Assembly: GCA_034766995.1 (NCBI GenBank)
Contig: CM068319.1
Span: 20,895,469 to 20,959,468, forward strand
Direction: 5' to 3'
Length of the DNA: 64,000 bases
Source of the DNA: Acanthacorydalis orientalis
Lineage: Eukaryota; Arthropoda; Insecta; Megaloptera; Corydalidae
The translations under genes were made by a program, and so were the position numbers. How positions within the stretch are numbered: position 1 is the stretch's first letter; each line of letters starts with the position of its first letter. Shown piece by piece: positions 1 to 24,948 of this stretch. The notes beneath the pieces were generated by a model, which saw only the letters and a list, made by a program, of their open reading frames with translations, had not been told where the DNA came from and searched no databases.

Positions 1-11379
<11,379 letters not shown>

Positions 11380-11565
11380 TTTCGCCGGAATCGATCGTGG
11401 TGCCCATAGTGTCGTGCATTCTAGGATTCCCACTACTGGCATTGCTGGTCATATGTTGTTTACGAAGACGCGCCAAGATGGCGAGAGAACGTGCACGGCG
11501 TAGAAATTGCAGCGACATTGAGCATGGTCTGTCTCTCGTCAGGTTTAGTCCAATTCACCCATCAA
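11380..11565 (+). CDS. Exon with transmembrane helix and basic juxtamembrane motif
   Basis: Penultimate visible exon of the (+) membrane-protein gene. It stands out from its surroundings by its GC content. An AG acceptor ends at 11379 and a consensus GTATGT donor starts at 11566. If translation ran on past the donor it would give a hydrophobic tail of about 50 residues before a stop at 11721-11723. That frame is read-through into the intron, unless an intron-retained isoform exists. Confidence 0.8.
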
Positions 11566-12071
11566 GTATGTTAGTACTTAGATCATGGTTGTTTTTCTGT
11601 TACCCATTCTTTTATTTGTGCTGTATTTCCTTAATCATGTTTTCAGCAATATATCGTACCATCAAATCGTTCATATCATTTTCTTATCACTCTCATGTGT
11701 TTAAAAAAACGAACATGAAATGATTCTAATAAAAAAATTATATAAAATACAAAACATTTTGTATTTTATAATAATTTAAAAGTTTGAATATTAATCAGAC
11801 ATCTAATATGTAAAAATTAGAAAGCAACTTTTTTTATAAATAAAAATATTATCCGCCATATTTTCAGTTTGTAGAAGTATCACTAGAAACTATTATACAG
11901 TAGTTAATTCTATAAATAAAATTATATTAATAGGTGTTTACAAATCGAATACTTAAATATAAGGCTTATCTACATTGTATTGTAATATCTACTTAACATT
12001 CTTAGTATTTTTTCTGAAAAAATTGTAAAAATTAATAACCCAGTGTATCTGCTCTCTAGTCCTTTAAATGA

Positions 12072-12102
<31 letters not shown>

Positions 12103-12600
12103 TATAAAGAAGTCATAATCAAATATAATAACTAAAACATTTAATTATTATTCTTAACTGAAATCTTTAAATAAAATATATTTTTAATTATATTTTATTT
12201 ATTGCTAAATGGCCATTAAAATGTTATATATATACATATATTTATATATATATATATATATATACTTATATATATAACGTGTCTCTGTAGACTTTCTAAA
12301 GCTGCTCAAGTCGTTAACGCAAAGAATTATTAATCAATGACTTCGAATCAAAGTTTTTGAGATGTCAGCTTCCATTAAAAAAGAAACTATACCGAGCACT
12401 TAATGAGCTTTAAACTTCTACCATTTTAAAAGCAACTTTAAAAATAAGAAGTAAATCGATTTTTAATAACATCAAGTTAATATTTAAACTAATTAATAAT
12501 TTACTAATTGTATGTCGGAAATTTTTTTTTAATGGATACATTAATTAATATTGTATATATACATACATATATATTCTTAACAGATATTCAATACGTATGT

Positions 12601-12635
<35 letters not shown>

Positions 12636-13612
12636 TTGTGTATGTATGCATGTATATATTTATCGAACAAGCAGAAAAACCGTGAGAAAAATTTAAATTT
12701 TTAAGACAAGAGAATATATCTTCTCTATTTATAATTTTTTTCTATTGTTTTCTACTCAAGTTAAAAGTAAATTTATGAACGTGTATAATAAATTTCTAAA
12801 TTGATAAAAATATATTTTCATTCACAACTTTTCTGTACGTAAAATAATAGTGAAATCAAAATAACCTTTTAATCTATTAATAGATATTTTTATTGGAAAT
12901 AATTATTATAGCGTATAAAGAGTGAAAATTCATTTGTACAAATGAACTCACCAATAGGCCCAACAACTATAATTGTAACATTAGTTTGAAGAATAAAAAT
13001 ATCTCTCATATAAAAATAATAAACTCTGATAATTCATAATTAATTTCGGAGTCATAACTTATTTTATATTTAAATTACAAATACATTTTTTTAAGAAAAA
13101 CAATAAAATTCAAACCAAAATCAGTTCCAAGAATATTTAAAACAACTAACAAAAAATAACAATGACTTCAAATTATTTCATTTAATAAAATTAATAACAC
13201 AGAACAGAGATAAAAAGAAAATAAAGAATTAGCATAACTAAAATGCTTAAATACAAGTTAACAATAAAAAAACACTAATAGAATGGTAAATAGTTTAAAC
13301 ACAACATATTTCGATAATTATTTTCTGGAAAAAATTATATACAGTAACGAGTTTATTCATTATTTCATTACAAAGTACCGTATAAAACAATTTCAGAAGC
13401 TTTAGAAATACTGTTATCATTCATAGCATAATGTTTTAAAGAATGTATAAAGAATTTTTAATTACAGCCACTAATTGCGCCTCTCAACAGTATTCCATAT
13501 TACTAGTGTATAAATTCGTTCATTATAAAATATTTTTAATATGTAAAATTAATATTCAATAATAAAATTGATGTCAACGTTGACATATTTTCGTCTTTCT
13601 TGCTCTTTCTTT

Positions 13613-13668
<56 letters not shown>

Positions 13669-14202
13669 AAGATGATAATTTTAAAATAAATTAATAAACC
13701 CGATTATATTTACAATAATGTAAAAATATATATTTATATTTTTTTATTAACATTTCAATTATTTTATTGTAAAAAATAGTATTTTTCAGTAACATAGACA
13801 AATAATTTCAGTAAAAAATATAATATAAAAAAATTCTATGTATGATAATTAATAAAAAAAAAATAATAGCGTATGTTGTTACAAAGTATAAAATAACAAG
13901 TTGAAATAAATATCACAAGAAGCAACCATTTCCATAATAAACTCTAATTTTTCAATGATATCACAGAGTACATAAAGAGTATTATTTTTAATTTCATTTT
14001 ATAAAATTTAAATAAGAATTTTATAAATAAAACATTTTTTTATGGTTTTAATTAGAAGTGAGAGTAAATATAAAAATGTTAAAGCTTCTACACTACAAAG
14101 AAAGAATAAAATAAATAAAAGTTTTAATAAAAGTCAGAAAAGAACACGGCCTTTTCATTAACAGTAGCATTTAATATTTCCAGAGCATTATGTATGTATG
14201 TG

Positions 14203-14249
<47 letters not shown>

Positions 14250-15715
14250 TAGAGTTCTACTAACCATTTATAAGAAACTAACAACAAATGTTCCTTTGTG
14301 AACGAAAATCTCGGCATGCGGGTTAACACGGAGATTTATACAGGACAGGCACACAGGAGAAATAAAATACAATTTGTTTATTTAAACCAAAGGGAAAAAA
14401 TAAACGAATTTCTCTGGTGTATTTTTACATTTAATTAATTTTTGAAGACGGACTTTTAAATCATTTTCTATACGAGGTACTGATTTATTTGTTTATATAA
14501 TAAATAAAAAACATTTAGTGAACTTCATTAACGTAAAAATAGAAAAATTCAATCTTAAATCGAACTCCACGTTAAAATTATGAAATCATTTTATACATTG
14601 TATTTGTTTTTTTTTTGATCTAAATTTGTGAACTTTAATATATGAACTTTAATTCTTGACACAGTATTAGAAAAGATAATGTTTAAGAGCTTTTTTTCTA
14701 TTTTAAATTGCTTAAAGTACTCCAATTAAATAAAAATTATCATGAATTTATAATAATTGTTTTTAAATAGAAAATAGAAAATTTCCAAAATCAATTTTTA
14801 AATGAATGAATAAATAATGCCTCTTTATTATTTCAAACACAAATACATTCATCACACATTAACTTCACTACTTATTTTTGTTATTTAATAAAATTGGTAT
14901 TAAATATTTACAAAATTCAAACTATTTTTTATTATTTCTTCAAGTTCCTATTAAAGTTTTTACATTTCAGCCAATTTAAAAGAACAACAATTAGTATACA
15001 TATATATATATATATATGTAGGTGTATGTGTGTGGCTGTGTCAATGTCTCAAAATCAATCAGGATAATCCACTTTTCAATAAAAATATTCATAAAGCACA
15101 TAACTTTAAATTCATAAAGGATAAAAAAAAGGTTGTATCTTGAGGAATTCCTCGGCAGTTTTCTGATACTATTAGATTATTTTTTTAAATATTAAATATA
15201 TCATGCTGTATCAAATTATTTAATATATTATTTTTATCTAATTCCTTCCAGAGATTTCCCAATAAATAACGTGTAAAAATACAAACAACATCATCATTAC
15301 ACTTGTTATTTGCTAAAACCTTCAATGTTTATTTCGAATATTTAATCACAAAACTCTTATTGAGTTTTAAGCCATCCACCTACCAATATATATATATATA
15401 TATATATAAGTTCATATATATATATATATAAGTTTGTATATGTGTCCGCGGGTGTTTATTTATGTTGGTATTGTATATACAAAAAATCAATTTAACTAAA
15501 AAATATACAAGCTCTAGTCATGGTTATTGATGTTTACAAAAATTCAAAGTGGCACTAGCTCAATCGTAAAAAAAGGATATATTAGAAAGAAAAGCTATAA
15601 AAAGGTAAACTCTTCACAGCTACATATGTCCATATTTTAATCAAATTTAGTAACAACGAATCGTGTTTACGATACCAAGCAGAAAAAAGAAGTATAAAAA
15701 TTCATACATACATTC

Positions 15716-15770
<55 letters not shown>

Positions 15771-17418
15771 CAGTTGATTTCCTATATGTCGATCTACATA
15801 AATATAAAAATTTTATTACCATAATAAAAAAACATTATGTGCACTACAGAGATATTTATTTTGTTTTATTTTTAAATTTAATATGGATTTTACCATAGGA
15901 ATTTTCCAGATTATTTACATGTAAATATTTGAACATGAATTTAATCATAATAAAAATATATTATTTCAAACATTTACTTAGTTTCAAAAAGTTTTACACA
16001 CTATTAATAGACTTACTTTCTTTATAATCAAGATTAAAGATGTATGATTGACTATACGAGAAAATGACTATTTTTTAAAAATTATGATATATCAACTGAA
16101 AAAAAATTATAAAAAAAGATAATTTATTTTTTTGTAAGGATCTTGTAAAAAAATAAAATCAATTTATAGCTATTCTTTAATTTTCGTAAATGAATTTTGA
16201 ATAAATCATTTGATTCTTCCACCCTTTTCAAAAATCCTGAGATAAATAATTAATTTCAATCAATAATATGGTTTATATTTGAACATTTTCTAAAAAAAAG
16301 CCAGCAATTATAAAAATAAAGTAAACTGAAATAAAATTTCAATAAACAATTCGAATTTAAATATATGACATTTTTCACTTAATATGAAATATACTCATAT
16401 AGGTTATATTTAGTATTTTAGGGCAATAAATTTTTATCTGTATTTATTCTTTTATTTTTATTTTGGTAGGTTTTAGTAATTCATAATCTTTAAATAAATA
16501 ACTACTTGCTACAATTTTCCAAAAAATACACATTTTCCAATCTTATTAGTGTGTAAATATCAAGTACAATATAAAAAAAATTATTAATAACAAAAATAAG
16601 TACGTTTACCTTTAATTTCGTTTCTATGGCATGAGAGTTATTTTAAGAAAATATTATTATTCATTTATAAAATTAAATTCTTCGCATCATATTCATTAAA
16701 ATCATTGCACATTTTTAAAAAAAAATATTTAAATATTATCGTTGAAAGGTTATTTTCATTTCATGTCTATTGTTATAAATGACAAAAAAGATTTAAAGTA
16801 ATACACTAAACCATAAATGACCTACTTTCAGTTCGTAACTCAAGTTCAGCCCCAAAAAAACTTGCATAAACTTTACATTAAGTAAAAAATCTACTATGGG
16901 CAAAAAACTAAATACTTCGCATCTATTTAATGAAACAGTGAAGAACGCATATATCAACATAAACATTTTTTTTCATTTCCATTTTTGTATGTTAATTTAA
17001 TGGAACACTTTTATGATACAATCTATATAATTTATAAGCACATATGTTTAGGGTTACACATTAAGTGAATCTAAAAAACATGTTATCATCCATTTTTAAA
17101 TCATATCATTGAAGAATTCCTTGCAACAATTACAAAAATCACACTCGCAAAATATTAACAAGAATGAAATGTTCTTTCATCGTATATTAGATTTTCATAA
17201 AATCATAATTCGATTGTAATCGCCTGTATGCAATCTGTCATAATTTTCATTCTGTTATAGGTGGTCGTTCACGTGCTGTATCATTGCGATCAGAACGAGC
17301 GATGAGTCGAGGATTCCCTTCACTTGAACTCGACACAGTACTCGAAGAACGATCTGATCCTGAACCAGAAATGACATCGATGACGGACAGACCGATAGGA
17401 AGTAACAGTGATAGCTAG
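11380..17418 (+). CDS. Last two exons of an unidentified single-pass membrane protein (partial, 3' end)
   Basis: Two coding exons, 11380-11565 and 17261-17418, join in frame across a 5695-bp intron: donor GTATGT, acceptor TCTGTTATAG, with a Ser codon split 1+2. The first exon itself follows an acceptor (TTGTTCTAG) and starts with two bases of a split codon, so upstream exons exist but are not in view. The visible part is about 113 residues. It has a short extracellular or lumenal stub (SPESI), one hydrophobic segment of about 22 residues (from VVPIVSCILGFPLL to VICCL), and an abrupt basic stop-transfer stretch with the motifs RRRAK and RERARRR. The predicted cytoplasmic tail, about 80 residues, is rich in Ser and Arg, then acidic (LEERSDPEPEM), and ends SNSDS before a TAG stop at 17416-17418. 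The topology (type I, tail inside) is inferred from the positive charges. I do not recognise the family; a cell-adhesion or receptor type protein is one possibility. The exon structure is well supported, the identity is unknown. Confidence 0.8.
11566..17260 (+). other. Intron of the membrane-protein gene
   Basis: A 5.7-kb AT-rich intron with GT-AG ends. It holds (TA)n arrays near 12072-12096, 12248-12273, 13615-13663, 14206-14247, 15386-15430 and 15728-15768, and a short (TG)n run at 12617-12650. A slightly GC-richer patch at 14305-14360 has no recognisable coding content. No nested gene was seen on either strand. Confidence 0.7.
17261..17418 (+). CDS. Terminal coding exon: Ser/Arg-rich to acidic cytoplasmic tail
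   Basis: The exon opens after TCTGTTATAG and is read in the phase left by the previous exon, giving GRSRAVSLRSERAMSRGF and then an acidic stretch ending SNSDS and TAG. RSRAVS, RSERAMS and similar Arg-x-x-Ser patterns are candidate basophilic kinase sites (inference). GC content stays raised into the 3' UTR up to about 17520. Confidence 0.8.
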
Positions 17419-17970
17419 CGACCAACGCGAGTGGTCAGTGTTCCACCTGACTGCTCGCCGTTATGGAGTGCCCTTACTCATGTTCAAGCTCTAGGTCAAG
17501 TCATTGACACGAATAGTTGATAAAAACGATATTTTTAATTTCCAAGAAAAATCTGAAATATTTTTCTACTATATCTGATGTATCAGTGTGATGAAACCGT
17601 ATATCAATTTTATATATTATATCTAAGAGTAAATGAGAACCGATGTTTTTATATATACCTGTGCTTTAACCGAATGGAGTACTTTTTTAATTATCCATAT
17701 AAACTCGATTCTTGTGAAAATTCGTTTTCGTGCCTATGTGGAACGTATTCGATAGGTATATTTTATTTTATTAGGGTTTAATATAAATATATTTAGAAGA
17801 TAATCGTGCGTTTATAACATAAAATCGAATTAGCTCTTTGTATAATCTGCTTCAATCATATATCAGTGCGTAATAAGTATTATTTATAAAACAATTCAGT
17901 TGCCAATTGAAAAGTGTTATTAGTTTTTGGGACACAAACATTATTTTCGATTCTGAATTTTACATTAATT

Positions 17971-17976
17971 AATAAA
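17971..17976 (+). terminator. Candidate poly(A) signal AATAAA
   Basis: First canonical AATAAA downstream of the 17418 stop, about 550 bp into the presumed 3' UTR. More AATAAA copies lie near 18398-18410. In such AT-rich DNA the hexamer is frequent, so the site is only a candidate. Confidence 0.4.
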
Positions 17977-18252
17977 CAAAATAGATACATTTAGGATCAT
18001 TTCGAAAAAAATTATCGTTAGTTCGCAACGTCATTAAATCTACTATATTTATTTAAAATGTTGCATCATAACAGGTAATGCCTTCATAAATATCTTAAGA
18101 AATAGTACAAGAAAATTCATTAGAATCATATATAAATCCCAATGATGTCCCAAAATAATGAACAAACATGATCAAAGTAAACAAAAGTTAAATAAAAATT
18201 TGTTGCTGAATACAAACAATTGTGTGTATTGTATACATACATACATATATGT

Positions 18253-18257
<5 letters not shown>

Positions 18258-18319
<62 letters not shown>

Positions 18320-18344
18320 GAGAGAGAGAAAGAGAGAGAGAGAA
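18258..18344. repeat. Compound microsatellite (TA)n then (GA)n
   Basis: About 52 bp of TA repeat runs through GTATATATAGAGAG into about 26 bp of GA-rich repeat. This is one of the few places where a long TA array turns into another dinucleotide. Confidence 0.9.
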
Positions 18345-18995
18345 AAGTTTCAGTTTATGAAAACGTGTTTAAGAAATGTTTCATTAAATGCAAAAATAAA
18401 TAAAAAATAAAATTTAGTTAAATACCGTATTTTTTATTAACTCGCTGAATAAAGGCAGAGTTAATGTTCTTTATTTCTTTTAAAATTAATAAGTTGTTTA
18501 TTAATTTTAAATTCTAATGCTTTTTATTGTTATACCACCATTAAAACGAATAAGATATTATTAGAATATAAATTCTATTATATAGAAATGAATAGCACCT
18601 CAAAGTCTTAAAGTAGTATTTTATAACAGTATTTTGTTTTATAAGAAATAGGATACATTTTATATACAATACTACAAAAAGCAATGTTATCGTTACATTA
18701 TATATACATATAATCGGATATTTTTTATATTATTTTCTTACATTATCACACTTTAACAAATTACAGTTTATTTTCATTGAGAAATACATAAATTTAATAA
18801 ATATAAATTACAGGAATACGAACGGGAATATTTATATTAAAATAACCTTACGGCATTACCTTTTAATAACAAAAAAAAATACAGAAATAAATTTCTAACT
18901 ATAAAAAAGTTTTCAAATTAAAAATTATATTTTATAAATATGCAATTTATTTAACTTTAATATTATCCTAATCACTTCAGCCCTGGCAATCAGAA

Positions 18996-19033
<38 letters not shown>

Positions 19034-19086
19034 GAGTATATATATATATATATATATTATGAATTTTATAATATAAACATGTTCTT

Positions 19087-19137
<51 letters not shown>

Positions 19138-20007
19138 ATGTATACTGAAACATAATATAAAAATGTTTATCATTTTATAGTAATTTTTTGAATTTTTTCC
19201 GGAAAAACCACAATTTTAACATTTTGAAACACAACTAAATTAAAAAAATAACAGAAAAGTTTTTTAATGATTAAATTTAAACCAGCAAACAGCTTTTTTA
19301 CAGTAAAAAAATTAAAAACCATGCTATAATCATCCCTAACGATAAAGACAATTAAATATGATTATCATTCAATTAAAAACCAAATCGTTAACTGATAATT
19401 TAGAAATTAATTAGAAATAAATACAAGCATTTTTAAATTAAAAGTTAAAAATGTATTTAATTAAAATAAAATCGATTAGACGAATAACTGACGTCAAATA
19501 TCTTTTTTTAAAAAAAAATGCAATATTCAACGTACACTTGACACACCCTAAATACACACCCTTCGTATTTGATGAATTTACGTCGCATATTTACTTTACT
19601 GAGTTAGTTTATATTTATAGCGTTGTCAACACAATTATCCCGTTCAGTTAATGACCATCGTCTGATCGATAAATTTATTACTCATGAGTTTGCTCACAAA
19701 AAATATCCTCCCTAAATAAGTGATATAACAATTTAAAGCAATCATTACATATTTTTTTATTACAAATTTGATTATTTTAACAAAATAATACTTCATTACT
19801 ATTCTTATGATTACTGACTTAGTTATTTCTAATAATTTATCAAAAGTTAAATTATGAAACATTTTGACTCTATAAAAATAAAATACTGAAATAATACTCA
19901 TCTATGAAATCATTTTATAAAAGAAATAGTAAATATACTATTATACATTCAATACTCATTGTAAAATAGCTTTAATAACTTAAATAATGTCCACTTTACG
20001 TATATAC

Positions 20008-20067
<60 letters not shown>

Positions 20068-20992
20068 AAAATTTAACAAAAAAAAATATAAATTTAATAG
20101 AAAATATACGTATATAATTAGATACTTGATATACATAAAGAATAATTTATGTTAAAGTAGATTCAAATTTTAACGGATTGACAATTAATTAATTCAAGAA
20201 TAAAAATAAATATTAGAAGAATATTAAAATACATAAATATATTATCAATCAGTTTTGTTATTCTAATAAGACGATCAGAAATATTATAAAGTACAATAAT
20301 CAGTGGTATAATTTTATTTGTCATCTATAGAATAAATATAAAGGTCATATAATGGAAAAATACTGGTTATATGTCAAAAATCACTGAAAAGGGGCCAAAT
20401 AAAGCATTTTGTTTGTTCAATTTTATCACAAACTGAACAATACAGCTTATATAGAACACACATCTATCTATATTGCGTTCAATTGTGTAAATCACTTTAT
20501 TTGTTACTTGATTTATTCACATATAAAAATAAAACGAATTATAAAAATCGATAGAAATAGGAAAAAAAAGTAAATATAAATATAAAATGACGAATAAATA
20601 TATCAAAAGTTTAATTCTTTATAAAGCAGCAAAATGGAAAAAAAACTGATGAACTTTAGGAAAATTCACCTAGAGGTTTTTTTTTATTCAACTTGATTTT
20701 TAATAATCGATTATAAATGTATAAAATATGTCAATGAGTTTAAAGCTTTATAAAAATTTAAACTACTTAAATATTTTTCTAATTAATTTTGGATATTTTT
20801 TTTCAAAAAATGGTTTTAATAAAGTTTTTGTTATCTTTTAGTTATAAGTATATAAATAAATTCTATATATTTGATTATATAATTCATAATTATTGGAGAT
20901 TTTTCTCGTGAATAAAACAAAATCATTCGAAAGTTCATAATAAATCATTTACATCACTTTACGAAGCAGATTTATCTAAATGTATTTACTAT

Positions 20993-21062
20993 AATTCTAC
21001 GAACCAGAAAGAGGACCCAATTCTTACATATTGGATCCTTGAGCTCCGCTGGTTCGTTAATT
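20993..21062. repeat. Hairpin-forming inverted repeat, possible pre-miRNA-like structure
   Basis: ACGAACCAG (20999-21007) pairs with CTGGTTCGT (21049-21057). Inside, AGGACCCAAT pairs with ATTGGATCCT with one mismatch, around a loop of about 8 nt. AATT on both outer sides can extend the stem. The arms are separated by a 4/9-nt asymmetric internal loop. The segment is far richer in G+C than its surroundings. The size (60-70 nt) suits a microRNA precursor, but the large asymmetric bulge is atypical and I do not recognise a known mature miRNA. A small foldback element is an alternative. Confidence 0.5.
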
Positions 21063-21143
21063 ATTTATGATTTATTTTATATATTCAAATTCTCATAAAT
21101 ATCATCTCTCCATACATGTACATTAATCGCACTATACGAATAT

Positions 21144-21150
<7 letters not shown>

Positions 21151-21191
<41 letters not shown>

Positions 21192-21202
21192 CATATATAT
21201 AC

Positions 21203-21250
<48 letters not shown>
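21151..21250. repeat. (TA)n array of about 100 bp with ATAC interruptions
   Basis: Nearly uninterrupted TA dinucleotides broken by three ACAT-type variants in the middle. Read on the minus strand it gives a spurious Tyr-Ile frame, which is not a gene. Confidence 0.95.
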
Positions 21251-21253
<3 letters not shown>

Positions 21254-21610
21254 ATTAACAATACTTTTTTATAATTAGTTAAAACATATAAATTGAACAA
21301 AACTCTTTTTATATTTTACTCTTTTGATCTTTTTAATTATAAAACGTAGTCTTTATTACAAACATCAAGTTAAATTGTAATAAAGCATAAATTTTAGTAA
21401 TATTTTTTTATATTGTATTACAGTACTAAACATAGTTAGTAAACAGCAAGAGTTTCTTCAGTTTTTTATTTAAATTTTATTAACACTCAACAAATTTCTA
21501 TTATTCAAATTATATGAAAATAATTTAAAAATTAATTAAATTTAATGAATAAAATTGTTACAATTTTCTCTACCCTAAATATTTCTATGTTAAAATACAT
21601 AACAATGACC

Positions 21611-22089
21611 GTATTCAGTCGACTGAGAACTCACTGAGAGTACTTAACATTTTCAATAAGAATGTTGACTGAATGATGGTGGATAGATATAAAACTTAGA
21701 TATATTTTTTAGTAAAATTAACATTTATAAACGTTCAATTCGGCCAAAAATTTTCTTTTTCCTGATAAATGTCAAAAATAAACGACTAAGAATTAAATTT
21801 GCATGTAACTTAAGGTAATTAAAAGTATTTTTGTGATATTTATGTAACACTTTCTTAGTTTTTATTACTTTTTAGCTGTAATTGAAAATTATGAGAAATT
21901 TGTGTAACGTAACATGTATATGAAGATGTCAATATATGAAAATAAAACGTATTGACAAATTTCGGAATCGTAAAATAAATAATGTTAAATCAGATAGAGT
22001 GTACAGTTATTAATCCGAAACTGAACGCTTACTTCTAATCACATGAATAGAAGCAGTAAGCTCTGAGTAGCTCTCAGTCGATTGAATAC
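21611..22089. mobile_element. Non-autonomous DNA transposon (MITE-like) with about 35-bp imperfect TIRs
   Basis: The left end reads GTATTCAGTCGACTGAGAAC and continues CTCACTGAGAGTACTTA. The reverse complement of the right end reads GTATTCAATCGACTGAGAGC and continues TACTCAGAGCTTA. They share most positions over about 35 bp, with a small indel. The 480-bp interior has no open frame. Near the right end GCTTACTTCT pairs with AGAAGCAGTAAGC as a second hairpin. I could not define a clear target-site duplication, so the superfamily is unassigned. Confidence 0.7.
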
Positions 22090-22157
22090 TCTCATTATTG
22101 CAAAAACCAAAAATAATTCATTATAAAGAAAAAAATAATATAATTATTTCATTATTC

Positions 22158-22211
<54 letters not shown>

Positions 22212-22394
22212 AAAATAATATTTTCAATTTCTATTTTTTCATGTCTAATTGTTTTTAATTTTTATAATAAAAATTAAAAAAATGTATAAAAATTAATTTA
22301 TAAAAATGTTGATTTTATATCTATAGTAGAGAGAGAAAAGATATTCTCGAATTTTTCGTACGTAAGTGTTAGGCCATATACACAAAGAAGTAGT

Positions 22395-22510
22395 GTAAAG
22401 AATAAAGCAAACAACAGAGTAGCAACACCAAACTAATAGAAACATGTTAGAACGTTCATAATCACGTGGTAGCAATCCAAATAAAAGCTTTGCTTTGCTC
22501 TATTCTTTAC
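22395..22510. repeat. Short inverted repeat flanking a 100-bp segment
   Basis: GTAAAGAATAAAGCAAA at 22395-22411 is matched by TTTGCTCTATTCTTTAC at 22494-22510 (one mismatch in 17). A second pair, CGTTCATA near 22453 and TATGAACG near 22523, is staggered with it. This looks like a decayed foldback or transposon end. No coding content was recognised. Confidence 0.5.
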
Positions 22511-24851
22511 TCGACCATTCACTATGAACGTTACCTTGCCCGGAAATCTATGTTATCAAATTTTATAAAATCGAGAAATATAATGTAAGTATAAGATCTA
22601 CAGAATATCATTTAAAAAATATTTTCGACCTTATCCAAAAGAAAGTAATAGAAACATTTTTTGGCTACTGGATATAATCTTATTGTTGAGAATTATAATT
22701 ATTTTACCTATCCACCAATGTTATAGTCATCATTAAACCAGAAAAAAATATTTTTAAGTATCTAAAATATGAAACAATCAATGTAAAAATGTAGTATTCT
22801 AGAGTTTTAATTTATATTAACACCATTTATTACAGATCTAGACTCCATGTATGTCTATCTTAATTTTTATTAATAAAACTAGCAAATGACACGCTATAAA
22901 TCAATACTGAAACGAACTAAACTGATAACATGTTATAACTGGTGATTTTTTAATATTTGTTTTCTATATTCTCGATAATCAATTTCATATTTTTTCATTA
23001 CACATAAATAAACCGTAGCACATAATTTTAATATTGCATTATAATCTAACTAAATAATTATTATTTATAAGAGAAAATATTTAACTGATCAACCCCTTTC
23101 ATATTCAATAAATAATTATGTGAATTTAACTATTGGTTTATTACCCTTTAGAATATTATTGATATTTATTTTTCTATTACTGTAAGATTCTTACTGTAAT
23201 ATTTATTTTTCTATTACTATAAGGTGCAATTAACTTTGATATAAAACTTTAGAACATGTAATAAATTATTTGTGTCATTATTTTTAATTATAATTGATAA
23301 ATAACTATTTTATTTTCTAAATACAATGAATGTAAAAATAGTTATATAATTTTTTTATTATAAAAAGTGTTTTCATTTAATTGGCTAATTTAATCACTTC
23401 TTATCCTGTGCTTATCCTTTAAACTCAAACATTGCAGTACAAAAAGTCTCTTTATTTTAAGGAAATGTTTCACATAACTTTATTTGATACAAAATGGACA
23501 GTTGATATTATAACAAACAGATGTTTATTATAGTTGTACAAGTAAGATATAAAATATTAATTACTAATATAAAAATAAAATGATAAAAATAATACTTTAG
23601 TTCGAAAAATATACACAAATAAACCTTATTTATTAGAATAGTTACATAAAAAATTTTCAAGCTATAAAATTCAATCAACAAACTTCATAAAGCACTAATT
23701 ATATAGCAACAAACGTAAATAAAATACGAAATTATCCATTGCTTAAAACTATGATGACAAATCTCCAATCTGCACAACAAATCGGTTCGCCGAAACTTGC
23801 AATCTGAATTGCCAATAATGTTAAACTTACAAAGTTTCACAATAAATATAAATATTTTTTTTATATTAAAAAAAATCAATATTAACTACACGGGTATTTG
23901 TAAGTCAAGTACATCCTCATATCACGTCTTATTTTTTCCAATTAATCATTATATAGCAGCTCTTGCTTATTATCTATATTCGGTTTCACTACCTACTAAA
24001 ATAGGTTGTTTGGCCTGTGTCCAAAAATGATTGGATACTGAACATAAAAACAATGGAAACAGAACTGAAAACCATACCATGGTTTAAAATGCATTTACAA
24101 AATTTCAATTTTATAACAAACAGGTATATTTCTTCTCTTTCCAATGTTTCCCAAATCAAATTTCTGTCTCTTACTAATAGGTGAATAAAAAAAGGTCTTA
24201 TGAAAAATAATATACCATAAGTACAGATTTGAGTTTTTAGAGTGTAAATTAACAGTACAATTTTTTATCAACTTAATTTCGAGCATTTCTTTTTTATTTT
24301 CACCGATATAGCAAAAGAGAATATTTTTGTAAAAAGTCAAAACTTTTCTAGAAAATATCGAAAAACACAACGGTTTACTGAAAACCAGGAAATGTTATTA
24401 CATTTTTAAATTCATTCACAAATCTAGCTCTTCTCTATTGAACGATATTAAAAGTCATCCCCTTATACGAAATCATGTACAATTTACTATGTTAAATAAA
24501 ACTGATACATAAAACAATTTGAATCACATTTGTAATTAAATCCTAATATTTAATTTATTTAACAAGAAAGAATAACTGATTCAATAAAAATCAAATGAAC
24601 GATATAGTAGGTGCTATATAAGTAAAAATCAGTTTCTCCACAGATACAAACGTTTATAATAAAAATAAAGAAAAGAACTTCAACTATCCATAACATTTTA
24701 TACGAAAACAAAGTTTTTACGAGTTTTTATCTGCGATAACAAACACTAACGGCGAAAAAACATTTCAAATTTTTAGCACGTATTCGAGTTTCATAAAATC
24801 AATACATATTAACAGTGTAAACGTACCTAATGAAAGACTTTCAATAACTGG

Positions 24852-24856
<5 letters not shown>

Positions 24857-24929
<73 letters not shown>

Positions 24930-24948
24930 TACACACACACACACATAT
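24857..24948. repeat. Compound microsatellite (TA)n then (CA)n
   Basis: About 65 bp of TA with one GT break is followed by GCACACATACACACACACAC, then more TA. A (TG)-type run continues on the far side at about 24969-24984. Confidence 0.9.

Noticed and set aside
24095..24370. 91-codon minus-strand frame
   Set aside because: No family resemblance, low-complexity codon use and no splice or composition support.
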